From Welwitschia mirabilis (lineage: Eukaryota; Gnetophyta; Gnetopsida; Welwitschiales): a DNA stretch of 64,000 nt. Of the stretch, positions 1 to 9,579 are shown one piece after another. A program made the position numbers and the translations under genes. Positions within the stretch are counted from its first letter, which is position 1. The number at the start of each line of letters is the position of its first letter. Below the pieces are notes generated by a model. It ran no database searches and was not told where the DNA came from. It saw nothing but the letters and a program-made list of their open reading frames with translations. The DNA is taken from contig JBOZIK010000001.1 in assembly GCA_051453625.1 (NCBI GenBank), forward strand, positions 291,570,454 through 291,634,453, read 5' to 3'.

Positions 1-222
1 GAGCACCTTAACTATTACAAACTAGATTATAATGCTTTTGTTTCTTCCCGAACAACCTAAGAAATTGCCTTAGCCACATCTTTTCTATGTAGACTTTGTC
101 AAAGCAATGTATTCTGATTCTACTGTAGACAAAGCTACCATGGATTAAAGCCGGCTAACCAACTAATAGCACATTCATTAAGAGTGAAAACATATGTTGT
201 AGTGGAATGCTTAGTGTCCACA
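1..222. other. Flank of the gag-PR element, no gene seen
   Basis: This AT-rich stretch carries no readable coding region. Its only clear role is as the left insertion flank of the retroelement that starts at 228. It should be continuous with the sequence from 6242 onwards once that element is removed. Because 6242 onward contains a Copia-type LTR, this may be the decayed edge of that older element. Confidence 0.4.
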
Positions 223-227
223 TCTGT
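223..227. repeat. Target-site duplication of the 228-6236 element
   Basis: TCTGT lies just left of the LTR start and TCTAT (6237-6241) just right of the other LTR end. Four of five bases match at exactly the positions predicted from LTR alignment, PPT and PBS-like site. That supports one insertion event for the whole 228-6236 unit. Confidence 0.7.
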
Positions 228-325
228 TGTTGCTATGATTTAACTTGAACATATTTACTTTGTTATTGAAAGACGGTTTTTCTGGTTTTCAAATTAGAGA
301 GGGGCTGAAATGGATGTTTGGGTTT

Positions 326-335
326 NNNNNNNNNN
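326..335. other. 10-N gap
   Basis: Ten undetermined bases lie inside the left LTR. The partner LTR reads continuously across the matching point (near 4945), so little or no real sequence may be missing. Confidence 0.95.
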
Positions 336-441
336 GATCTAAGAGTGGAATGTTTATTATTTTAGAAAACGACAGTTGGAAAAAGAGAAGTTTCATATAA
401 ACCCAAAGGGAGAAAAAAAAAAACACTAAGTAAACATTTCC

Positions 442-555
442 AAAATGGCCTGAAATTTTAGCAGCAGATAAATCATAGAAAATGTTTATTATCTTAGAAA
501 AATGGCCTGAAATTTTAGCAGCAGATAAATCATAGAAAATGTTTATTATCTTAGA
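442..555. repeat. 57-bp tandem duplication inside the left LTR
   Basis: The block containing ATGGCCTGAAATTTTAGCAG occurs at about 445 and again 57 bases later. The partner LTR (near 5035) has a single copy, so the duplication arose after insertion or during decay. Confidence 0.85.
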
Positions 556-611
556 AAAATGTCAGATAAATTTCCTTTTTAGAAAAATTGAAAACAACAG
601 CAATAGAACTG

Positions 612-752
612 AAAAGTTCTGCAGACAGAACAATTTTGCAGACAGGACAGAAGAGTTCTGCAGACAGAGTAGAATAGTCCTGCAGACAAAACAATCTTGC
701 AGACAGGACAGAACAGTTCGGCAGACAGAGTAGAATAGTTTTGCAGACAAAG
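612..752. repeat. Degenerate GCAGACA short tandem repeat in LTR
   Basis: Units of roughly 22-24 bases built on the core TTCTGCAGACAGA are repeated about six times. The partner LTR has a shorter version at about 5148-5225. The repeat keeps several frames open on both strands, so the short ORFs here are a composition effect and not genes. Confidence 0.75.
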
Positions 753-1379
753 TTTCAGAACAGAATAGCAGATGATGCTTTCAGAATATTAAATGATACT
801 TTCAAATCACTAAATGATATTTTTAAATAACTAAAATTCGGGGATGGATGATGAACAAATAATGATAACTTTCTTTTTAAAAAAGATGCAAAACCCCTTT
901 TTCTGGGTGGACTAAACACACAAGAAACAGAGTTACAGGCTTTGGAAGACAGAATTGCAGAATGATAAAATAGTGCTTTTAAAACATTAAGTAGCCGCTT
1001 TGGCTAATCAAATTTCTGAGACAAAATGAAAAGACATGCAGGACCATTCAGAACAATTAAAAGACTAATTTCATTAATTCTAACAAACAACTTACAAGTT
1101 TGAAGGCTGATTTGAGTTTCTTGAGATGTGAGGAGATTGATCTGCAACTCCTAGACTTCTTGGGGTTGGCAATGGCACTGATGCAGTGTAAATCTTGGCT
1201 GAAGACTCTTATCTAATGATTGGTTGGCTGACTATTTTCCTTTTTGGGGTGCTAGGAAGGGTTTTTATAGAGCGATCATGGAAGGGAAGTTGAGATAATG
1301 GTGAGATGTGAGAAGATTTATTAGGATTCACTTCAACGAAACTTGGACATGTAATAGGAGTCAATTTGGACTTTTCTTC

Positions 1380-1682
1380 TGACTTTGGATGACAGTCTTC
1401 GAAACCATTCTGAAGATAATGTTCTAAAGACAGTGTTTTAAAGATAGAAGTCTGGAGACTATAGGTTCTAAATGCAGACTTCTGAAGATGACTTTCTTCT
1501 AAAATTTGGTTCACCCAAGATGAATTTCTTTGAGATGGACTTCTTGAAGATATACTTCTGCTGACAGTAATTCTGGAGACGAAGCTTTTGCAGGCGAGAT
1601 CTGTGAAGACAGATTCTTGAAGACAAAACTTCTGAAGACAGACTTTTGCAGATGAACTTCCCGAGATAGATTTCTGAAGACC
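1380..1682. repeat. Degenerate GAAGACA repeat tract in LTR
   Basis: Many imperfect copies of a CTTCTGAAGACAGA-like unit run through the inner end of the LTR, and the equivalent tract in the partner LTR is at about 5865-6165. On the minus strand both LTRs keep an open frame of about 100 codons here (1209-1514 and 5797-6135) with clearly related residues. No protein family was recognised, and repeat composition may explain the open frame. Confidence 0.65.
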
Positions 1683-1756
1683 TATTTATTTTTATTTATT
1701 TATTATTTCAAAAAGTCACTTAATCGAATTCAATTCTTGATGAATTCTCTATCACA

Positions 1757-1775
1757 ATTTGCCCCTTTTTTGGAA
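1757..1775 (-). other. Polypurine tract
   Basis: On the minus strand the sequence AAAAAAGGGGCAAAT abuts the LTR start TGTGATAGAG. This is the expected primer site for plus-strand DNA synthesis in an LTR element and fixes the element's orientation. Confidence 0.8.
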
Positions 1776-2419
1776 GAAAGCATGGCTGAACAAAAGTTGC
1801 TAAGAATTTGAAGAAGAACTCTAGAATGATGGAACTAGATGAAGAGATCGAACTTGCTGATTGCCTCCATGATTTGTTTCTGACAGTGCCTTAAGTGGGT
1901 CATTTCTTTAAACAAGTTTATGACCCTTCTTGTCATGTTTTAAATGTTCTTAGGATATCTCTTTTTCTTGTCGTCTTCCTGTAAGTGAGAAATTCTCCTT
2001 TCCACAAGAGAAAGTGTCATGTCATGATAAAAAGAATATTCTATTTAGAATGGCCAATACATTGATAAGCACTATAAAAAGGCAAAACTTTTCAAATTTT
2101 ATAAGTCTTCCTTTTCATTTTTTTAAACAAAAGAAAAATATAAATATTTTTTAATTTTATTTTGTTTCTTTTTTTTTTTGGAATTCAAAAGTAAGGTAAT
2201 TTAAGAGTTTTCTTACTGTGGTAGTAAATTATAATAGTCCATATATATGTATACACACACATGTTTATTTTGTTCTATGAATTTTATGATCATGAGGTTG
2301 ATGTAGCATCTAAAAGGTGAGCATCAGAAATTTCATTGGATTTTAATTGGTGAGGTTCAAATTTATCTTCTTGAATCTAGAATAAGGAAATCAAAGGATT
2401 TTTGTTTTCTGTGTGTTCC

Positions 2420-2854
2420 TTAGTTGTGGCATGTCTTTCCTGCAATTGGGGTGACAACAACTTTCTCCTCCTTGTCTAGTATGACTTCGGTGGACAAGTT
2501 ACAGAATTTTATCTTTTGGTGAGCTAGCGATGTGATAGCCTTAGCCTTTGTGTCCTCAATCCAGGGTCGGCCTAGCAGTTTATTGAAGGATGACAAATTT
2601 TTGATAATGTGAAATTCGGTCATAGTCTTAATATCCCTTAATTGCACACCATAGGAAACAATCCCGATCAAGGGCTTTTCTTGGTCATTAAGTCCTTGAA
2701 TTAGGACGGTGTTACTTGCATCGATTTGGTTTTCTTTCCCAAACCTCTTCAAACAATCATGAGTATTTATGTTCAATTCAACACCATAGTCTATGGATGA
2801 CCTCTTAACTTTATATGATTCAATATGAGTGGTGAGGTATGGTGGGTCTTTCAC
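2420..2854 (-). pseudogene. Retropepsin-like protease domain of Ty3/gypsy element
   Basis: An open stretch of 144 codons matches the aspartic-protease region of plant Ty3/gypsy polyproteins. Recognisable are an LNI-type segment after the presumed active site, the EFHII-like strand, and the LLGRPWI block near residue 93 followed by the HQKIKF segment. The presumed active-site position reads Ile-Asp-Tyr-Gly instead of the usual D-T/S-G. The frame starts inside the domain, so Met1 is not a biological start; in the element it would be part of a gag-pro product. It lies downstream of the zinc knuckle and just before the 3' untranslated part, with no polymerase after it. Function is probably lost. 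Confidence 0.7.
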
Positions 2855-3339
2855 GATAAGCGTTTGGGTCTTTCACGATAAGCGTTTTTGGCATGTGATA
2901 TTTCATCTATTTTAAAAACCATGTTTTGAGTCCTTTTCTTGGGTAATTGCTATTTGAGGCTTAGGGTGGGCTGTTTCACTTATTATTTCTTTGAATGCTC
3001 TCCTATATTAATCTGATTTTAGTAATAATGATTTCAAGTGTTCCTTCGCACCTTGGATAGGGCTTGTTTTGGTTTGGCATTGAATTTGTTGAAGCATTCC
3101 TAGTAGTTTTTGTTTGTTAGACTGAATGATTTCTTCTTGCATTAAAATGTTCCCTCTCATTAACATCATGATGGTGTAAGTTTGTCCCTTAGTTTGGATG
3201 CTAGGAATCTAAGGGTTTGATTGTGAAGAGGATGCCCTTGGTAAAGGGTCTCTAAATATTTCTAAGGTTTCATTTGCAGCAGCCATTGTTGAATCTAACT
3301 TTATGTCTTTCTTATTTTCGAGGATGTCCTAAACTATAT

Positions 3340-4750
3340 GTTGGAGGTTCTAGCAGTTTTCCATATTGTGACCTTTAACTTGGTGGTATTTGCAATATTC
3401 TTTTACATTGTACCATTTGGGTTTTGGAGCATTGGGATTGTCTTGTTTGGGTTTGGGGTAATTGGATTGCCCCCTTTGCCAAAAGTAAAGCTAAGACTTG
3501 GGATAGGGGCACATTGATGTTTGTAAACATCCCCCTAGTTTTGCTTAGTTGGGCGTTGGTGTTTTGAGCGAGATATGTCTTACCTTCGACTTTCAAAGGT
3601 GGTAATTGATTTAACTTGACTTGTATTTGTTGTTTCAGCTCTTCTACTAAAGAAATTGTGGTAGATCTTTGTTCTTCATTTCTATCTGATTTTTTTAAGA
3701 TTTAAGGATTCCTTTTTCCTTTCCTACGATTTCAATTCATTTTGCAAGTTTGATAGCTTGGTCAAACGTATTGAATTTTTGCATTCGCAAATTTTCAGAG
3801 ACAAGGGGAATGCATGATTTGACAAAGAGCATTGCTATGTCTTTATCTGAAATGGTATATTCTAGTTTAGAGCTGTAACCTTCAATCAATGGGCATAATT
3901 CATAACATTTTCCTCAAATTCTCTATGTAGATTGGTTAGATTTTGTAAGGATATACAATGAGTGATATTGATTGCATATTGTTTGACAAATGCTTTGAAA
4001 AGAGTTTTTCTACTTTGGATTGTTCTCAAAGGCAACTGGTGAGACCATTCTAAAGTGTGCTTACTTAAAGATCTACAAAAAAGATGGCAAATGCTGTCTG
4101 CATCGATACGATGTAAACTACAGGTATGTTTGAAGTTCCTAATGTGGATTTTAGGGTCTGCTATCCCTGTGAACTTCTCAAATCCAGGGATTTTTGACAG
4201 GGCTAATCTTCTTGTAGCAACTGATGGGTGGATGGGTGTTTCTACGAGGTCAAGGTCAGCACATGGGTTATTTTGGGCTAAGTACTCCTTGACTGATTTT
4301 ACAGTTTCAAGGATGAGACTTAAATCAAAGGTTCAAGCTATAGTTGATGTGCTAGCCTCATTGTCGTAATGCCTTTTCCTTTGTCTCATTTTGGCTTGGA
4401 TAAGAAATGGCTCTCTTGGGTGAATTTTTTTCCATCAACTTTGTCTTTTTTTTTTTTTTAAATAAGGTCCATTTTAATTCTTGATATGCTTTCCTTCTCA
4501 TTTTCGTTGAAGCTTGCATTGTCATTTTCGTTATCGTTTTCTCTTTGATTTCCTTCATTGCCTTCAATTTGTACTACATCAAGGGCTTGCCTGGCTTCCT
4601 GACATCGGGTTGGTCTAGTGATCTCATAAGAGTTGTCCAAGAGTCTCTATAGTTTGCTATTTCACTTCTCTCTTGAGGGGTGAGATTTTCTTTAGCTAAT
4701 AGAGCTTTGTATTCTTCTTTGGATATTAGAGGACTTTGAAGTGCGCATGC
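3340..4750 (-). pseudogene. Ty3/gypsy gag relic with zinc knuckle
   Basis: Reading the minus strand in several frames gives a retrotransposon Gag: an acidic, N-rich start (about 4640-4400), the core segment around 4250-3700 with the FEKFTGIADPKIH-like stretch and the later tryptophan region, then a CX2HX4HX4C knuckle (YCKYHQVKGH...C) near 3355-3405. Frameshifts and stops break it. A homopolymer run near 4445-4460 is one likely frameshift point. Gag would coat the element RNA in cytoplasmic particles. Plus-strand ORFs over this interval (for example 4055-4369) are antisense shadows. Confidence 0.65.
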
Positions 4751-4792
4751 TTGACTAACGTGACTTTCTTATCAGGACAAGGCCATAAAATG

Positions 4793-4815
4793 GGACCCAC
4801 TGGGTGTGCCAAAAC
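4793..4815 (-). other. Primer-binding-site-like sequence
   Basis: Immediately inside the 5' LTR (minus orientation) lies TTTTGGCACACCCAGTGGG, starting one base from the LTR end. Position and the TGG start fit a tRNA primer site. I cannot assign the tRNA from sequence alone. Confidence 0.5.
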
Positions 4816-6236
4816 TGTTGCTATGATTTGTGGCAACGTTCCTATTGACTCGACTTATGTAACTTGAGGGGATTTCCTTTGTTATTGAGAGGCGATTTTC
4901 AGGTTTTCAAAGCAGAGAAGGGCCTGAAACAGACGTTTGGGTTTAGATCTAAGAACGGAATGTTTATTATTTTAGAGAACAACAGTTGGAAAAAGAGAAG
5001 ATTCGTAAAGAAATACTACATAAACATTTCTAAATGGCCTGAAATTTTAGTAGCAGATAAATCATAGAAAATGTTTATTATCTTGGAAAAACGTTGCAGA
5101 AATTTCCTTTTGAGATGAATTGAAAACAACAGAAATAGAACTGAATAGTTCTGCAGACATAACAATTTTGCAGACAGGACAGACCAGCTCTGTAAACAGC
5201 GTAGAATAGTTCTGTAGACAGAGTTCTCAAAACAAAACAGTAGATTATCTTTAGAATATTAAATGATATTTTCGAATCACTACATGACATCTTTAAATAA
5301 CTAAAATTCTGGGATAGATGAAGAACAAGTAATGATAACTTTCTCAAAAATAAAGGGGCAAAGCTCATTTTTTCGAGCAGACTGAAGACACAAGAAAGAA
5401 AGTTACAGACTTCGGAACATAGAATCCCAGAATAATGAACTAGGACTTTCAAAACATTAAACAATGTCTTTAGCTGATCAAATTTCTTAGATAGAATGAG
5501 AAGACATGCAACACCATTTAGAACAGCTAAAAGACTGATTTCATTAATTCTAAGAGACAACTTACAAGTTTGAAGGCTTAGTTTAGTTTCTTGAGACGTG
5601 AGAAGGCTGGCCTACAACTCATAGGCTCCTTGAGGTTGACAATGGCACTGGCAGAGCATGGATCTGGCTGGAGACTCTTAACTAATGACTGGATGACTGA
5701 CTGTTTACATTTGTGGGGTGCTAAGAAGGGTTTGTGTAGAGGGAAGGTGAAAGGGAAGTCAAAATAATAGTGGGATGCAGGAAGATTTATGGGGATTCAC
5801 TTCAGAGAAAATAGGAACAGGTGAAACGAACGTAGACATGTAAATTTTGACTTTTCTTCTGACTTTGGATGATAGTCTTCAAGACTATTTTGAAGATAGT
5901 GTTTTGAAGACAGTGTTTTGGAGATAGAATTCTGGAGATTGTGCGTTCTAAATGTAGACTTCTGAAGATGACTTTCTTCTAAAATTTGGCTCACCAAAGA
6001 CGAATTTCTTTGAGATGGGCTTTCTGAAGGTATACTTCTGCTGACAGGAATTTTGAAGACAAAGCTTTTGCAGGTGAGAGTTCTGAAGATGGATTCTTGA
6101 AGACAAAACATTTGAAGACAAACTTTTGCAGACAAACTTCCACAGATAGATTTCTGAAGACGTGGTTATTTTTATTTATTCATTATTCTAAAAAGTCACT
6201 TTATCTAATTCAATACTTGATGAATTCTCCATCACG
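4816..6236 (-). repeat. 5' LTR of the gag-PR element
   Basis: This is the right-hand partner of 228-1756. It begins TGTTGCTATG on the plus strand and ends ATCACG, where the left LTR has ATCACA, so the terminal base has mutated. Point differences and indels from the left LTR are numerous, indicating an old insertion. It is flanked by TCTAT (6237-6241). Confidence 0.8.
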
Positions 6237-6319
6237 TCTATAGTGAAATCTGCATTAACATATCTTGTTACTTGGAGGCTTCCTTATTCAAGCTGCAACC
6301 TGTGAGACTAAGTAACTTT

Positions 6320-6605
6320 TGTTGATATGTTATCTCTGTTGCAACGTTACGTTTTAACATTGACCCCCATTTAAAGTTGCAAAAGGGGATTGGCTTGTAA
6401 CCCTAACCCTAAGGCTATATAAACATGTTGAAGGGTTGTTTGTTGTATCTTGACACATTTGCTCCTAGTCAATCAATAAAGCTCTACATTGCTTCTTACG
6501 GACGTAGGGTGAAAAGGGCTTGAATCACGTAAATTTTGTATTGTTGCTTTTGTTTGTTTGTTGTTCCATTTGGTTTCAGTACATTCTTGCTATTAAAATT
6601 GCAAC
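6320..6605 (+). repeat. Copia-type LTR, probably solo or orphan
   Basis: The block starts TGTTGATATG and ends TTGCAACA. It has a TATA box (TATATAAA at 6416-6423), an AATAAA at 6475-6480, and the ACGTAGGGTG...TCACGTAAATTTTG motif typical of Copia R-U5. No PBS follows and no matching internal region on this strand is adjacent, so it may be a solo LTR or the end of a destroyed element. The 5' boundary is uncertain and could lie further left, even left of 228. Confidence 0.5.
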
Positions 6606-7130
6606 ACCTTTTAGATCCACAGGATCCACTTAACTACTAGCCAATGAGTTCAAGCAGGATTACTCATAAACCTGCTAATCACTCCCACTACAAGGGCAAT
6701 GCCTGGCTGTGTGTACACCGTGGCATACATCAATAATCTAGCTGTTGATTTGTGGGGAACTTATTCCAAACATCGAGGGCATTCCTTTTTGTTCAATTTT
6801 AAGTGAGATGCAATGGAGTGTTAGGACTATTGATAGTATGAGCACTTGCCACACATCAAAATGCTTCAAGACCTCTTGATTGAGTGACAATAGTTTATTT
6901 GTTATGTTCATCATTATTTTCTCATGAACGTGTTGCTTCACTAGCCCCTAGTCTTTCATTTTAAAATGCTTATGCATGTCATGCTTCAAGCATTTATTTT
7001 CATCCTTATCATTTCCTACTATAAACATATTATCAAATATACAAAGACAGGGTAACTTACCTCCCAATTCCTAAGAGAAGTAAATGCAATGGTTTATTTT
7101 TCATTTATTATATTGTTGCATTTTCATAAA
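6606..7130. other. No recognisable feature
   Basis: AT-rich sequence lies between the LTR and the Copia RT relic. In the minus orientation this is where the 3' end of the adjacent Copia element (RNase H and its PPT) should be, but I could not read a convincing domain. Confidence 0.4.
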
Positions 7131-7139
7131 TGAATCAAA

Positions 7140-7720
7140 CTTCTTATACCACTATCTAAGGGCTTGTTTAAGACCATATAGACTTTTCCTTAGACTGCAT
7201 ATGAAATTAGGATGCTTATACTGCATATGAAATTAGGATGCTTAGACTGCATATGAAATTAGGATGCTTAGAATTAACAAAACCTTCTAGTTGAACTATA
7301 TATATGTTTTCTTCTAGAGCCCCATGCACTATGACATTTTTAAAATCAAGCTACTCTAGCTCTAGGTCTAAACAAGCAGTTAAAGTACTTTTGATAGAAT
7401 ATTGCTTCACAACTAGAGAAAATATCTTAGTAAACTTTATACCTTGTTTTTGTTCAAAGCCCTTTACCACAAGTCTTGCCACGTACTTGGTAAGGCAATG
7501 CAAATCTTCCTTTAGTTAGAAGAGCAATCTGTTGTGTAGTGCTTTCTTACCCTTTGGTAACTACATGAGTTCCCATGTGTGAATAGCCATGAGTGATTTC
7601 CACTTATCATGCATTATAGCATTCCCTTGCTTCCAATCACTGCATGACCTTGTTTCTCAAATAGCTTCTAGTTCTTCTTCATTAGTTATTAAAATATAGT
7701 TCAAAGGAGGACATATTAAT
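7140..7720 (-). pseudogene. Copia reverse transcriptase relic
   Basis: On the minus strand, pieces of the Copia RT domain follow in order: NDTWEL-like W-E-L-M and LPKGKKAL (about 7620-7530), KGFEQKQGIKFTKIFSLV (about 7470-7410), the region aligned to QMDVKTAFLNG (about 7345-7300), QLEGFV (about 7290-7275), and SLYGLKQA...QWYKKF-like sequence down to 7140. Stops and frameshifts interrupt each part. It belongs to the same minus-strand Copia element as the integrase at 8430-8950 and the gag/PR at 11,080-11,860. Confidence 0.7.
7192..7270. repeat. Three copies of a 26-bp tandem repeat
   Basis: The unit ACTGCATATGAAATTAGGATGCTT occurs at 7194, 7220 and 7246 with a period of 26. It lies inside the RT relic and is a local triplication of coding-derived sequence. 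Confidence 0.9.
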
Positions 7721-8225
7721 GGGGTTGCTTTGGTAGCTAAGTGGATCTGCTCACTTAAAAAGTATCATATGGACCCTCCACTTCATGTCCAACTTTTCAC
7801 TTTTCTTGTTCTTCATCCATGTTATCTTCTTGTTTGCCTTGAGGAATGTTTTGATTGTTAGAAATATCTGACTATTGCTTGAATTTATCATCATTGTAAT
7901 GAGCAAACACTAGAAAGCTAGAATCAAGCATTTTCTGATCCGAATTTTCAACCTATTGGGAATAAAAAAGAACATTCTTTAAACATAACATTCTTAGATT
8001 TAGTCACATCTTTGCAATTGCAAGTAGGATCCCGAGGTCTACACCCCTGATCATCATTTGCCATAACCCACGAAGATACATCTGCACGCCCTTTCATCTA
8101 GCTTGGACTTATGAGATTTTTTGTACATGAACTTAAGCTTCACAACCAAAAACTCCCAAGTGCTAATAGGAGATTTCTTTTCATCTGCATAGAATTTCTA
8201 GAATCTATTCATGGGGAGCTTAATC

Positions 8226-8422
8226 AAGAGACAAAGCACTTATGATAGAATATTGGTTCACAACTAGGGAAAATATCTTAGCAAACTCTATACCTTATTT
8301 TCATTCAAAGCCCTTTACCACAAGTCTTGCCACGTACTTGGTAAGGCAATGAAAATCTTCCTTTAGTTAGAAAAGCAATTTGTTGTGTAGTGCTTTCTTA
8401 CCCTTTGGTAACTATAGAGTTC
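8226..8422 (-). repeat. Duplicate of RT segment 7377-7573
   Basis: About 197 bases repeat the RT stretch at 7377-7573 in the same orientation with only scattered differences, for example the shared CCACAAGTCTTGCCACGTAC. It breaks the expected order between RT and integrase. It is a local segmental duplication or a fragment of a second copy. Confidence 0.8.
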
Positions 8423-8429
8423 ATCTCAA

Positions 8430-8950
8430 GCTTAATCAAGTGACATGTTAATGAGATCATGTTATGCAACAATACTAACTATTTTAGCCTGAAAAGATTT
8501 GGGGAGACCTACTTCTGCTACGATGCTTCTAGCACACTTTGACAAGGTTCTATTACACCTCTCTGCCACTCCATTCTAGTGGGGCATTTCAGGAGTGGTA
8601 TGATTATGTATAATTCCTTTGTGCTTGCAAAAAGCAAAAAAGACACATGAGGTGTATTCACCTTCATTATCTATGAGGAGCTTCTTAAATTTCTGCCCTA
8701 TTTAAGTTTCTACCTGGGAAGCAAACTACTTGAAAACATCAAGTACTATGTCCTTTGATTTGGTAGTACAGGCCCATAATTTACGACCAAGATCATCAAT
8801 GAACATGACAACATATTGGGAACTAAGAAGAGAGCAGGAATCAATAGGGCCAAATGCCAATGACATCATAGTAGATAAGTTTTAATTCACTGTTGCCTCT
8901 AAGATGTTTATGATGTAGAGCTCACACAATAGAAACCCCAAGATGACTCT
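8430..8950 (-). pseudogene. Copia integrase relic
   Basis: On the minus strand the integrase core reads in order: VVMFIDDLGRK..WAY and KSKD (about 8820-8740), LLIDNEGEY (about 8690-8665), the HNHTTPEMPH.NGVAER segment (about 8610-8555) and KCARSIVAEVGLPKSF (about 8550-8500). These match the D,D(35)E catalytic core order of Copia elements: D in FIDD, D in DNEGEY, E in GVAER. Several stops break it. The upstream end is cut by the gypsy LTR at 8957. Confidence 0.75.
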
Positions 8951-8956
8951 CGGGAT

Positions 8957-9431
8957 TGTGTATCTAGTAAGGAATAAAAAAGAAAAAAGAAATACACTAA
9001 AAAACAAAGTATTAGAGGCAACGAAAGAATAATTTTATATGAATGATACAAAAAATGCAAGCCTACAAACTAAAATCACATTTAGTACAGCTTCCACTAT
9101 CTCCCCTCAATAGTGGCCTCCAAAGCCTTACTTTAGCCTCTATTGCTTCTATGCGCTTAAGCTTACTACACTTCTCTATTTATAAGGCTTCAAAAGGAAT
9201 CTTAATCATGAAGAAACCATATAAAATTAGCCTCTTACATTTTTACTAAAAGTAGTGTATTTGTAACTCCCTTTTAAATAAAGCACATTGTAACTTCCTC
9301 CTAAATGCACTATAAATCCCTTGTAAATAGAGCATACTATAACTCTTTCCTAAATACACTATAACTGCCTTTTAAATAAAGCATATTGTGGTTCCCTTTT
9401 AAATAAATTATACTATAACTTATTTCTAACA
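8957..9431 (-). repeat. 3' LTR of a truncated Ty3/gypsy element
   Basis: A 475-bp block starts TGTGTATCTAG and ends TTCTAACA on the plus strand. In minus orientation it has a TATA-like CTTATAAATAG near 9175-9185. Five or six imperfect ~26-bp units rich in TATTTAAAAGGGAGTTATAG (plus-strand 9250-9431) form its U3. It sits directly downstream of the gypsy integrase relic, so it should be that element's 3' LTR. Confidence 0.65.
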
Positions 9432-9579
9432 TGGCAACTACCCATGGTTGTTTTTATTTTCCACATAATAACCTTAGCTCATCCAAACTCATTTTAATAT
9501 TATTTCCAAGGATGCTCTTGCATCATCATTTCCCACTTGAAAGTGAGCCATAACAAGAAAGGTATTTCTTCCTTGTTGG

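Larger units (their letters stand above)
228..1756 (-). repeat. 3' LTR of the gag-PR element
   Basis: The left LTR on the plus strand begins TGTTGCTATG and ends TATCACA, so it is TG...CA bounded. It aligns along its length with 4816-6236, for example the GTTTATTATTTTAGA block near 350 and near 4965. It is about 110 bases longer than its partner, partly because of a 57-bp internal duplication and an expanded short-repeat tract. Ten unknown bases lie at 326-335. Confidence 0.8.
228..6236 (-). mobile_element. Ty3/gypsy LTR element with gag and protease only
   Basis: Two direct repeats (228-1756 and 4816-6236) frame a 3.06-kb internal region and are flanked by a 5-bp TSD. Reading the minus strand, the order is 5' LTR, PBS-like site, gag, CX2HX4HX4C zinc knuckle, retropepsin-like domain, PPT, 3' LTR. 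Between the protease end (2420) and the PPT (1757-1775) there are only ~650 bases, and no reverse transcriptase, RNase H or integrase was found. This resembles non-autonomous gag-bearing plant elements (TR-GAG type) that depend on partner elements. The gag reading is broken by stops, so it is a relic. A post-insertion internal deletion is the alternative to a founder that was already deleted. Confidence 0.8.

Noticed and set aside
539-750. Overlapping ORFs on both strands (64 and 62 codons)
   Set aside because: They lie wholly in the GCAGACA short repeat, whose unit keeps several frames open. No gene-like features.
4055-4369. Plus-strand ORF of 104 codons
   Set aside because: It is antisense to the readable gag relic on the minus strand.
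6393-6410. AACCCTAACCCTAA telomere-like sequence
   Set aside because: Only two units, inside a Copia-type LTR. Too short for an interstitial telomeric repeat.
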